Shown here in pieces: positions 56,720-64,000 of a DNA stretch of 64,000 nt. The stretch lies in the NCBI RefSeq assembly GCF_030436115.1, contig NZ_CP129407.1, forward strand, positions 341,346 to 405,345. The letters are read 5' to 3'. How positions within the stretch are numbered: the stretch's first letter is position 1; each line of letters opens with the position of its first letter. Under the pieces are notes generated by a model. That model ran no database searches. It worked only from the letters and a program-made list of their open reading frames with translations, and was not told the DNA's origin. The DNA is from Borrelia sp. P9F1 (lineage in GTDB: Bacteria > Spirochaetota > Spirochaetia > Borreliales > Borreliaceae). Both the position numbers and the translations under genes were made by a program.

Positions 56720-57191
56720 ACCATCTATAATGTGTAAAAGCTCTATTTGCCTCCGCCATCCTATGAGTATCTTCCTTCTTCTTAAAAGCAGACCCCGTAG
56801 AATTGTGAGAATTCACAAGCTCACTAGCCAATTTCTCCTGCATCGACCTACCACTAGACTTCCTAGCAGACGCAATTATCCACTTCATCGCCAAAGCTTC
56901 ACGCCTCTCTTCCCGAACCTCAACAGGAACCTGATAAGTAGCCCCACCAACTCTCCTACTTCTAACTTCCACTAAGGGCTTAACATTATCCAACGCCTTA
57001 ACAAAAGCAGCCACCTTATCACTCTCTTCAAGTCTTTCTGCAAGCATGTCAATAGAACCATAAATTATAGCCTCACTTACTGACTTCTTTCCGTCATACA
57101 TCATCCTGTTAACAAATTTAGCAACAACCCTAGAACCATATCTAGCATCCACGAAAGCCTTTTTCTTAATTTTTCTACTCTTTCTCGACAT
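56718..57191 (-). CDS. rpsG: Ribosomal protein S7
   Basis: 157 residues. Binds 16S rRNA near the decoding centre and, in many bacteria, represses its own operon. [57 protein letters not shown] and the C-terminal YRW are typical. ATG 57191 is preferred to a TTG at 57197; the length then equals the family and AGGGGAG sits nine bases upstream. 14-bp gap after rpsL. Confidence 0.95.
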   Translation of the reverse strand: MSRKSRKIKKKAFVDARYGSRVVAKFVNRMMYDGKKSVSEAIIYGSIDMLAERLEESDKVAAFVKALDNVKPLVEVRSRRVGGATYQVPVEVREERREALAMKWIIASARKSSGRSMQEKLASELVNSHNSTGSAFKKKEDTHRMAEANRAFTHYRW

Positions 57192-57205
57192 AACCAAACA
57201 CTCCC

Positions 57206-57580
57206 CTAAGCCTTAGGCCTCTTAGTCCCATATTTAGAGCGCCCTTTCTTACGATTACTAACACCCAAAGTGTCCTTGGCCCCTCTAATAATATGATATC
57301 TAACACCCGGCAAATCCTTAACCCTTCCGCCCCTGATAAGGACGACCGAGTGCTCCTGCAAATTATGCCCAACGCCCGGGATATAAGCCGTCACCTCAAA
57401 CCCATTCGAAAGTCTAACACGAGCCACCTTTCTTAAAGCCGAATTAGGCTTCTTAGGTGTAACCGTCATCACACGAGTACAAATACCCCTCCTCTGAGGA
57501 CAATTCTGGAGCGCAGGAGACGCGGTCTTATCCCCCTGACTCTTCCTTGGCTTCCTTATTAGTTGATTAATTGTAGGCAT
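57206..57580 (-). CDS. rpsL: Ribosomal protein S12
   Basis: 124 residues. [35 protein letters not shown] (wild-type lysines of the streptomycin region), [36 protein letters not shown] and the basic tail. No resistance substitution is seen at the two classical lysine/loop positions. Preceded by its own consensus promoter. Confidence 0.97.
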   Translation of the reverse strand: MPTINQLIRKPRKSQGDKTASPALQNCPQRRGICTRVMTVTPKKPNSALRKVARVRLSNGFEVTAYIPGVGHNLQEHSVVLIRGGRVKDLPGVRYHIIRGAKDTLGVSNRKKGRSKYGTKRPKA

Positions 57581-57613
57581 CCGACACCACTCCCCTTTCC
57601 TATAACCAACAAG

Positions 57614-57642
57614 ATTCTAACAAATATATAACCTATTGTCAA
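57614..57642 (-). promoter_or_regulatory. Consensus sigma-70 promoter of rpsL-rpsG
   Basis: On the minus strand: -35 TTGACA (57637-57642), 17-base spacer, -10 TAGAAT (57614-57619), directly after the rpoC stop and 34 bases before the rpsL ATG, with AGGGGAG-type ribosome-binding sequence after it. Confidence 0.85.
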
Positions 57643-57643
57643 A

Positions 57644-60600
57644 CTAAACCCCATCGTTTACATTTTCTCTTATTTTAATTCTTTTATACAAATTCATACC
57701 CGTTCCTGTAGGAATTAAATGCCCAATTACAACATTCTCTTTCAAGCCCTTAAGGTCATCAACTCTACCCGCAATCGAAGCATCCGTTAAAACCCTAGTA
57801 GTTTCCTGGAAAGAAGCAGCTGATATAAATGAATCTATATTAAGAGACGCCTTCGTTATTCCGATAAGAATTGGACTCGCAATAGCAGGCTCGCCTCCCT
57901 GCTCGATGACCCTCTTGTTCTGCTCGTAAAAAGTATGTTTATCAACTTTTTGATTATAAACAAAATTGGTATCGCCCACAGACACAATCTTAACCTTTTT
58001 CATCATCTGCTTAATAATAACCCCAATATGCTTATCATTAATGCTTACACCCTGCTTCCGATAAACATCCTGAATTTCTTCTAACAAAAACTCCTGCAAG
58101 CTAATTCCGCCAAGAATTTCAAGCACATCGTGCGGATTAATTCTTCCATCACAAAGCATATCCCCAGCCTTAACAATGTCCCCGTCCCTGACCAAAAGAT
58201 GCTTTCCAGCAGGAATATAATGCTTATGTTCAACCCCATACTCATCCAAAACATTAATAAGTCTCTTACCCTTCTGAATTGCCTTAAAATGAACAACTCC
58301 ACTCGCCTTAGCCATCTCTGTCAAATTTTTAGGAATCCTTGTCTCAAACAAATCATTAACCCTAGGAAGCCCTCCCGTAATATCTTGAGTTTTTTCAGAC
58401 CCCTTAGAAAGCTTAGCAATAACATCCCCAATATTAACACCCTGCCCATCCTCAACTTGAAGATAAGCATCTCCAGGAAGAACATAAGACGATATCTCAA
58501 CACCTCTATCATTAACAATTAAAATCCTAGGATCAAGAGACTCAAAAACCTGATCTGTAATTCTCTTCTCAATATTCCCTGTTTCAAGATTTATCTCCTC
58601 TTTAAGGGTTGTACCTAAAATAATATCCTTAAACTTAATTTTCCCCCTAACCTCAGCAATAATAGGCTCTGCAAACGGATCAAATGTTCCAATAACACTT
58701 CCAGCTTTAACATAATCACCAACCTTAATCTCAAGTCTAGTACCTGCCCTTAAAGAAACTTCTTGCTCTTCAGAGACAACCATAAACCTATCATCCATAA
58801 TCTTAATAAACCCAATGTGAGACGAAAATACATCCATACCTTCCTTATTTACAAACAAAGGCATACCCTTAATCACTTTCTGAGAATCCCTAACCTTAAT
58901 TTCCCCAATAAGGCTAACATCTTCTTCATAAATAACATTTATTATCTTTAAAGTCCCTTTTCTTGTAAAAAGCAAACCATCATCAACTTTAACATTAAAC
59001 CCTTCTATCCCATTAAGAATAAAAGTGTTCTTAAGCGAAATCTTATCATCCTCACTCCCAGCTTGTGCAACTCCCCCAATGTGAAAAGTTCTCATAGTAA
59101 GCTGTGTACCCGGCTGCCCTATTGACTGAGCTGCAATTATTCCAACAGCCTCTCCAATATTAACAGGCTTATTATTTGAAAAATCTCGTCCATAACATTT
59201 CTGACAAACCCCATGTTCTGCCTCACAAGTTAAAACAGACCTAATTACAAGCCTATCAATACCAATAGTTTCCAACAATTTTATCCTAGACTCTGTAATC
59301 TCCTCGTTTACATCTAAAACGATCTCGCCCGTGATAGGATGCTTTATCCGCTCAATTGAATAACTCCCCACAGCTTTCTCTCTTAAAGACTCAACCTCCT
59401 CTTCCCCATTTTTCAAGGCCTCAACCTTTATACCATTAATAGTCCCACAATCCTCTATTCTAACAACAACATCCTGAGCAATATCCACCAATCTCCTAGT
59501 CAAATACCCAGCATCCGCCGTCTTTAAAGCAGTATCCGCAAGCCCCTTCCTTGCTCCGTTTGTAGAGATGAAAAACTCTATTACAGACAACCCTTCCTTA
59601 AAATTAGAAATAATCGGAAGCTCAATAATATCCCCAGAAGTCTTAGCCATCAATCCCCTCATCCCTGCTAGTTGTCTTATCTGGTTCCTGCTTCCACGAG
59701 CTCCAGAGTCAGCCATCATATAAATAACATTAAAACCATCCCTATCCCTCTTAAGAACCTCCATCATCTTAGTAGTAAGCTCTTCATTCGTTTTCGACCA
59801 AACGGAAATAACATTGTTGTATCTCTCTTCTCCCGTAATAACACCCTTAGTATAATCATTTTGTATTTTTGCAATCTCTCTACTAGCTTTATCCACATAT
59901 ACTCTCTTTTCTTCCGGTACAATAATATCGCTCATACTTATGGTGCACCCAAATTTGGTGGCGTATTTAAACCCAAGTTTCTTAATGATATCTAACATCT
60001 CAATTACAACAGAAGAACCATGAAAAACATAAACTTCAGAAATTAAAACTTGCAGTTCATAATCGCTAAGTGTTTTATTTACAAACTCAACATTGTCTGG
60101 CAAAGCTTCATTAAATACAATACGACCCGCTGTAGTCTCTACATATTCACCAGCAACCTTTACATAAATTCGTGCATTGTAATCCAAACTTTTATTATTA
60201 AGCGCAAGCAGCACCTGATTAAAATTCAAAAACTTACGGCCTTCTCCAACCACATCCTTCTTCTGCATGGTTAAGCAATAAAGACCCAAAACAATGTCCT
60301 GAGATGGAAATACAATAGGATGCCCATTTGCAGGGTTTAATAAATTGTTAGTTGACAACATTAAAGCCCAACTCTCTGCTTGTGCTGCGGGTGTCAAAGG
60401 AACATGAACAGCCATCTGATCACCATCAAAATCAGCATTATAAGCATGACAAACAAGAGGATGAAGCTTTATCGCCTTCCCCTCAACCAAAACTGGTTCG
60501 AAAGCTTGAATTCCTAACCTATGAAGCGTTGGGGCCCTGTTTAAAAGCACAGGATGTTCCTTAATAACATCATCTAAAATTTGCCATACTTCATCCACTT

Positions 60601-61777
60601 CTTGCTCAATTAAACTTTTTGCCCTCTTTATATTAAACACAGACTCACTTTCAATTAGCCTTCTAATCACAAACGGCTTAAAAAGCTCAAGTGCCATCTT
60701 TGAGGGAATACCACATTGATGAAGTTTAAGCTCAGGACCAACAACAATTACAGAACGACCAGAATAATCAACTCTTTTCCCAAGAAGATTTTGCCTAAAC
60801 CTACCCTGTTTGCCCTTCAACGCATCAGATAAAGACTTAAGTGGCCTATTAGATGACCCCTTAACAACTTTTCTCTTATGTGAATTATCAAAAAGAGAAT
60901 CAACAGACTCCTGCAACATTCTCTTCTCATTCCTAACGATAATCTCGGGTGCATTTAGTAACAAAAGCTTTCTTAAACGATTATTCCTATTTATAACCCT
61001 CCTATAAAGATCATTTAAATCAGAAGTCGCAAACCTACCCCCATCAAGCTGAACCATAGGTCTAATTTCAGGTGGAATCACAGGAAGAACATCCATGATC
61101 ATCCATTCCGGTTTATTTCCGGAAATCTTAAAGTTCTCAATAATTTCAAGTCGTCTTAAAAGCTTCTTATCTGTCTTATCATCCTTATCGATCATCTGAA
61201 CCCTAAGTTTAGATGAAAGCTCATCAAGATCAAGATTTTCAAGTAAAGTTTTGATCGCCTCAGCCCCCATCGAAGCATTAAAAGACATCCCATATCTCTC
61301 TCTCGCCTCAGAATACTCATCTTCACTCAAAAGTTGCATCTTCTTAAGGTCAGTATCACCTGGCTCAATTACGATATATTTTTCGTAATAAAGGATAGAA
61401 TTTAAATTAGAAGCCGTAACATCAAGCAAAAGGCCAATCCTAGAAGGAATATACTTATAGTACCAAATATGAGCAACAGGAGCTGAAAGCTCAATATGCC
61501 CCATCCTTTCACGCCTAACTTTAAAATGAGTCACCTCAACATTACAACGATCACAAATGATACCCTTATACCTTATTGATTTGAATTTACCACAATAACA
61601 TTCCCATTCTTTTGTTGTTCCAAAAATCCTCTCGCAAAAGAGTCCATCTTTTTCAGGCCTTAAAGTTCTATAGTTAATAGTTTCAGACTTCTTAACTTCA
61701 CCGTAAGACCAATTTCTAATCTGATCAGGAGAAGCTATTTTTATTTTTATTTTTTCAAAATCTTTTATCTCTTTCAT
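57644..61777 (-). CDS. rpoC: RNA polymerase subunit beta'
   Basis: 1377 residues. N-terminal zinc site in [19 protein letters not shown], clamp and rudder regions, catalytic [16 protein letters not shown] (Mg2+ Asp triad), bridge helix and trigger loop ([15 protein letters not shown]), second zinc site in [16 protein letters not shown], and the C-terminal [20 protein letters not shown]. Full length. Begins 14 bases after the rpoB stop. Its stop abuts the rpsL promoter. Confidence 0.98.
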   Translation of the reverse strand: MKEIKDFEKIKIKIASPDQIRNWSYGEVKKSETINYRTLRPEKDGLFCERIFGTTKEWECYCGKFKSIRYKGIICDRCNVEVTHFKVRRERMGHIELSAPVAHIWYYKYIPSRIGLLLDVTASNLNSILYYEKYIVIEPGDTDLKKMQLLSEDEYSEARERYGMSFNASMGAEAIKTLLENLDLDELSSKLRVQMIDKDDKTDKKLLRRLEIIENFKISGNKPEWMIMDVLPVIPPEIRPMVQLDGGRFATSDLNDLYRRVINRNNRLRKLLLLNAPEIIVRNEKRMLQESVDSLFDNSHKRKVVKGSSNRPLKSLSDALKGKQGRFRQNLLGKRVDYSGRSVIVVGPELKLHQCGIPSKMALELFKPFVIRRLIESESVFNIKRAKSLIEQEVDEVWQILDDVIKEHPVLLNRAPTLHRLGIQAFEPVLVEGKAIKLHPLVCHAYNADFDGDQMAVHVPLTPAAQAESWALMLSTNNLLNPANGHPIVFPSQDIVLGLYCLTMQKKDVVGEGRKFLNFNQVLLALNNKSLDYNARIYVKVAGEYVETTAGRIVFNEALPDNVEFVNKTLSDYELQVLISEVYVFHGSSVVIEMLDIIKKLGFKYATKFGCTISMSDIIVPEEKRVYVDKASREIAKIQNDYTKGVITGEERYNNVISVWSKTNEELTTKMMEVLKRDRDGFNVIYMMADSGARGSRNQIRQLAGMRGLMAKTSGDIIELPIISNFKEGLSVIEFFISTNGARKGLADTALKTADAGYLTRRLVDIAQDVVVRIEDCGTINGIKVEALKNGEEEVESLREKAVGSYSIERIKHPITGEIVLDVNEEITESRIKLLETIGIDRLVIRSVLTCEAEHGVCQKCYGRDFSNNKPVNIGEAVGIIAAQSIGQPGTQLTMRTFHIGGVAQAGSEDDKISLKNTFILNGIEGFNVKVDDGLLFTRKGTLKIINVIYEEDVSLIGEIKVRDSQKVIKGMPLFVNKEGMDVFSSHIGFIKIMDDRFMVVSEEQEVSLRAGTRLEIKVGDYVKAGSVIGTFDPFAEPIIAEVRGKIKFKDIILGTTLKEEINLETGNIEKRITDQVFESLDPRILIVNDRGVEISSYVLPGDAYLQVEDGQGVNIGDVIAKLSKGSEKTQDITGGLPRVNDLFETRIPKNLTEMAKASGVVHFKAIQKGKRLINVLDEYGVEHKHYIPAGKHLLVRDGDIVKAGDMLCDGRINPHDVLEILGGISLQEFLLEEIQDVYRKQGVSINDKHIGVIIKQMMKKVKIVSVGDTNFVYNQKVDKHTFYEQNKRVIEQGGEPAIASPILIGITKASLNIDSFISAASFQETTRVLTDASIAGRVDDLKGLKENVVIGHLIPTGTGMNLYKRIKIRENVNDGV

Positions 61778-61791
61778 AGAAACCTCAAAAC

Positions 61792-64000
61792 CTAAGTTTT
61801 ATTAATCAATTCCTCTTCCTTCTCCGTTAAAGGAACTTGATCTCCCTTATCATCATAAATTGACAAATCAAACCCAAGCCCTCTTAACTCCTGCATCAAA
61901 ACATTAAAAGATTCAGGAATGCCAGATACATTAGTAGGAATACCCTTAACAATATTCTCATAAATCTTAACCCTACCTGACATATCATCAGACTTCACCG
62001 TTAACAATTCTTGCAGAGTATGTGCAGCCCCATAAGCTTCAAGTGCCCAAACCTCCATCTCCCCAAGTCTCTGACCCCCAAACTGCGCCTTACCTCCAAG
62101 GGGCTGTTGAGAAACAAGAGAATAAGGCCCTGTAGATCTTGCATGCATCTTATCATCAACAAGGTGATGAAGCTTAAGCATGTATATAGCCCCAACCATC
62201 ACCTCATTTTCAAATGGCTCTCCAGTATATCCATCATATAATACTTCCTTCGATGTCTCATTAAACCCGGCTCTCTTTAAATTTTCCTGAATTTGCTCGT
62301 TCGTAGCAGATTCAAAAACAGGAATATCGTAATATTCACCAAGATATTTCCCAGCAAGCCCAAGCTGAGATTCCATCAACTGTCCAATATTCATACGGGA
62401 AGGAACCCCTAAAGGGTTTAAGCATATATCAAGAGGTGTTCCATCAGAAAGATACGGCATATCTTCAACCGGAAGAATTTTTGCAACTACTCCCTTATTC
62501 CCATGCCTCCCCGCCATTTTATCACCTTCCTTAAGTTTTCGCTTCTTAGCAATATAAACCTTCAATATTTCATCAACCCCAGGAGGAAGGTTTCCAACAT
62601 CATCCTTAGTAATCCGATGTACATCAATTACAGTACCTTCGGTTCCATGTGGAACTTTTAAAGAATTATTCTTAACATCTTTTGCTTTTTCTCCAAAAAT
62701 GGACGTTAAAAGCTTAAACTCAGGAGTAATATCTCCCTCCGACTTTGGAGTAACCTTACCAACCAAAATATCACCTGGCTTTACATAAGTTCCTATAACT
62801 ACAATCCCATTCTCGTCTAGTTTACTCAATATCTTTGCGCCTACGTTAGGGATATCTGCCGTAATTTTCTCAGGACCAAGTTTGGTTTCCCTAACCTCAA
62901 TACTAAACTCTTTAATGTGAACTGAAGTATAAAGATCCTCCTTCACGATTCTCTCAGAGATCAATATAGCGTCCTCATAATTAAATCCATTCCAAGGAAT
63001 AAAGCCAACCAACAAATTATTCCCAAGAGCAAGCTCACCGTATCTGGTAGCAGGGCCATCCGCAATTATCTCCCCCTCACTAACTTCCTGACCCTCTTTA
63101 ACTAAAACTGACTGATTGAAAGAAGTGTCCTGGTTTGTCCTCTCATATTTAGAAAGATAATATTCATCTAAATCAGTACCATCGGCACCTTCTTTAGCCT
63201 TTATAACTATTTTCCTATTTGTTGCCACCACAACCGTACCAGATCTCCTTGCCCTAATAACAACACCAGAATACCTAGCAACCACTCTCTCCATACCAGT
63301 ACCAACAATAGGAGGCTGCGGAAATAACAAAGGAACCGCCTGCCGTTGCATATTGGAACCCATAAGGGCACGGTTAGCATCATTGTGCTCAAGAAAAGGT
63401 ATTAACGCAGAAGAAACAGAAATTAACTGCCTAGGGGAAACATCCATATAATCTATATCCTTAGGCACCATTGTAGTATAATCACCAGAAACCCTAACAG
63501 AAATTAAATCCCCAACATAGTTACCATCAGCATCAACATTGGCATTTGCCTGTGCAATACTTTTCTTCTCCTCATCAATCGCAGATAGATACTCTATCTC
63601 ACGAGTAACCTTACCATTTACTACTTTTCTATAAGGAGTTTCCAAGAATCCATAATCATTTACCCTAGAATAAGTAGCCAGAGAAACAATAAGACCAATA
63701 TTAGGTCCCTCAGGTGTCTCAATTGGACACATCCTTCCGTAATGCGTATAATGCACATCCCTAACTTCAAAGCCCGCACGATCTCTTGAAAGTCCTCCCG
63801 GCCCTAAAGCATTAAGACGCCTCTTATGCGTCAATTCAGCCAAAGGGTTAACCTGATCCATAAATTGCGAAAGCTGACTAGTTGCAAAAAACTCTTTAAC
63901 AGCAGAAACAATAGGCTTGACGCTTATTAATTCCTGAGGCTTAAGATTAAACACCTCTTTGTTAGACATTCTATCCTTTGCAATTTTCTCGACCCTAGCC
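61792..64000 (-). CDS. rpoB: RNA polymerase subunit beta (5' end outside the window)
   Basis: C-terminal ~736 residues; the frame is open through base 64000 ([10 protein letters not shown] precedes the internal ATG 63969), so the gene continues upstream. The rifampicin region [20 protein letters not shown] followed by [20 protein letters not shown] is present, with Asn in place of the E. coli Ser531. [19 protein letters not shown], the Mg/ppGpp-side DDAIL-like [26 protein letters not shown] and [20 protein letters not shown] are all visible. Co-transcribed with rpoC. Confidence 0.97.
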   Translation of the reverse strand, partial: ARVEKIAKDRMSNKEVFNLKPQELISVKPIVSAVKEFFATSQLSQFMDQVNPLAELTHKRRLNALGPGGLSRDRAGFEVRDVHYTHYGRMCPIETPEGPNIGLIVSLATYSRVNDYGFLETPYRKVVNGKVTREIEYLSAIDEEKKSIAQANANVDADGNYVGDLISVRVSGDYTTMVPKDIDYMDVSPRQLISVSSALIPFLEHNDANRALMGSNMQRQAVPLLFPQPPIVGTGMERVVARYSGVVIRARRSGTVVVATNRKIVIKAKEGADGTDLDEYYLSKYERTNQDTSFNQSVLVKEGQEVSEGEIIADGPATRYGELALGNNLLVGFIPWNGFNYEDAILISERIVKEDLYTSVHIKEFSIEVRETKLGPEKITADIPNVGAKILSKLDENGIVVIGTYVKPGDILVGKVTPKSEGDITPEFKLLTSIFGEKAKDVKNNSLKVPHGTEGTVIDVHRITKDDVGNLPPGVDEILKVYIAKKRKLKEGDKMAGRHGNKGVVAKILPVEDMPYLSDGTPLDICLNPLGVPSRMNIGQLMESQLGLAGKYLGEYYDIPVFESATNEQIQENLKRAGFNETSKEVLYDGYTGEPFENEVMVGAIYMLKLHHLVDDKMHARSTGPYSLVSQQPLGGKAQFGGQRLGEMEVWALEAYGAAHTLQELLTVKSDDMSGRVKIYENIVKGIPTNVSGIPESFNVLMQELRGLGFDLSIYDDKGDQVPLTEKEEELINKT

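Noticed and set aside
58130..58522. 130-codon plus-strand ORF inside rpoC
   Set aside because: Antisense shadow of a fully conserved gene; composition follows the complementary codons.

Overview
The window is a stretch of spirochaete chromosome, almost certainly genus Borrelia in the broad sense (Lyme or relapsing-fever lineage). The evidence is the gene order itself: oppA-B-C-D-F, p26, eno, rpsI-rplM, gatCAB, uvrD-like helicase, NFACT protein, pyk, rpmB, carD, ctpA, lgt, pdeA, LA7 lipoprotein, M18 aminopeptidase, gpsA, clpA, tyrS, glyS, gltX, pdeB, pfs-metK-luxS, HIT, mgtE, a clan GH-G glycosidase, the bmp lipoprotein cluster, rpsG-rpsL-rpoC-rpoB. This matches the B. burgdorferi BB0330-BB0389 series as I remember it. 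The DNA is AT-rich, genes are tightly packed, and TTG/GTG starts are frequent. I cannot name the species. There is no plasmid, phage, transposon, CRISPR, rRNA or tRNA in view.

Layout. 1-5.5 kb (+): the end of an oligopeptide-binding protein, a 500-bp gap with a perfect 17-bp stem and a probable gene fragment, then the oppBCDF permease. 5.6-7.8 kb: p26 (-) divergent from eno (+). 7.8-16.7 kb (-): a long run from a LolA-like protein through a RodZ-like protein, UvrD-type helicase, GatC-GatA-GatB and an aminotransferase-like protein to L13-S9. 16.9-20.6 kb (+): NFACT protein, pyruvate kinase and a MEMO-like protein. 20.6-22.4 kb (-): L28 and a DUF5312-like protein. 22.5-23.6 kb (+): a lipoprotein. 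23.7-29.7 kb (-): CtpA, RsmE, a GT26-like protein, CarD and two large membrane proteins. 29.8-34.3 kb (+): a small membrane protein, ParA/MinD-like ATPase, Lgt and the EAL protein PdeA. 34.4-36.8 kb: LA7 (-), then aminopeptidase and an EIIB-like protein (+). 36.8-45.0 kb (-): a TPR-less membrane/helical protein, gltX, glyS, tyrS, clpA, gpsA. 45.1-48.6 kb (+): pdeB, pfs, metK, luxS. 48.7-52.7 kb (-): glycosidase, mgtE, HIT protein, a barrel-like protein. 52.9-56.7 kb (-): bmpA, bmpC, a scar, bmpD. 56.7-64.0 kb (-): rpoB (partial), rpoC, rpsL, rpsG.

How the genes work together. GatCAB plus GltX fits the indirect route to Gln-tRNA. Pfs, MetK and LuxS sit together for SAM synthesis and removal of its toxic by-products. 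Lgt, LolA-like, CtpA, LA7, BmpA/C/D and P26 concern the envelope. PdeA and PdeB are the two c-di-GMP hydrolase-type proteins of Borrelia.

The most notable feature is not one new system but a set of family members whose active-site residues have been lost or replaced: ClpA with a dead-looking second AAA+ module but an intact ClpP loop, an HD-GYP protein lacking most metal ligands, an EIIB-like protein with Asp in place of the phospho-Cys, a shortened class-III-aminotransferase-like protein, and a degenerate MEMO-like protein. Also notable are long G tracts inside envelope genes (LolA-like, BmpD, a membrane protein), an operator-like palindrome on the LA7 promoter, and a recombination scar between bmpC and bmpD.
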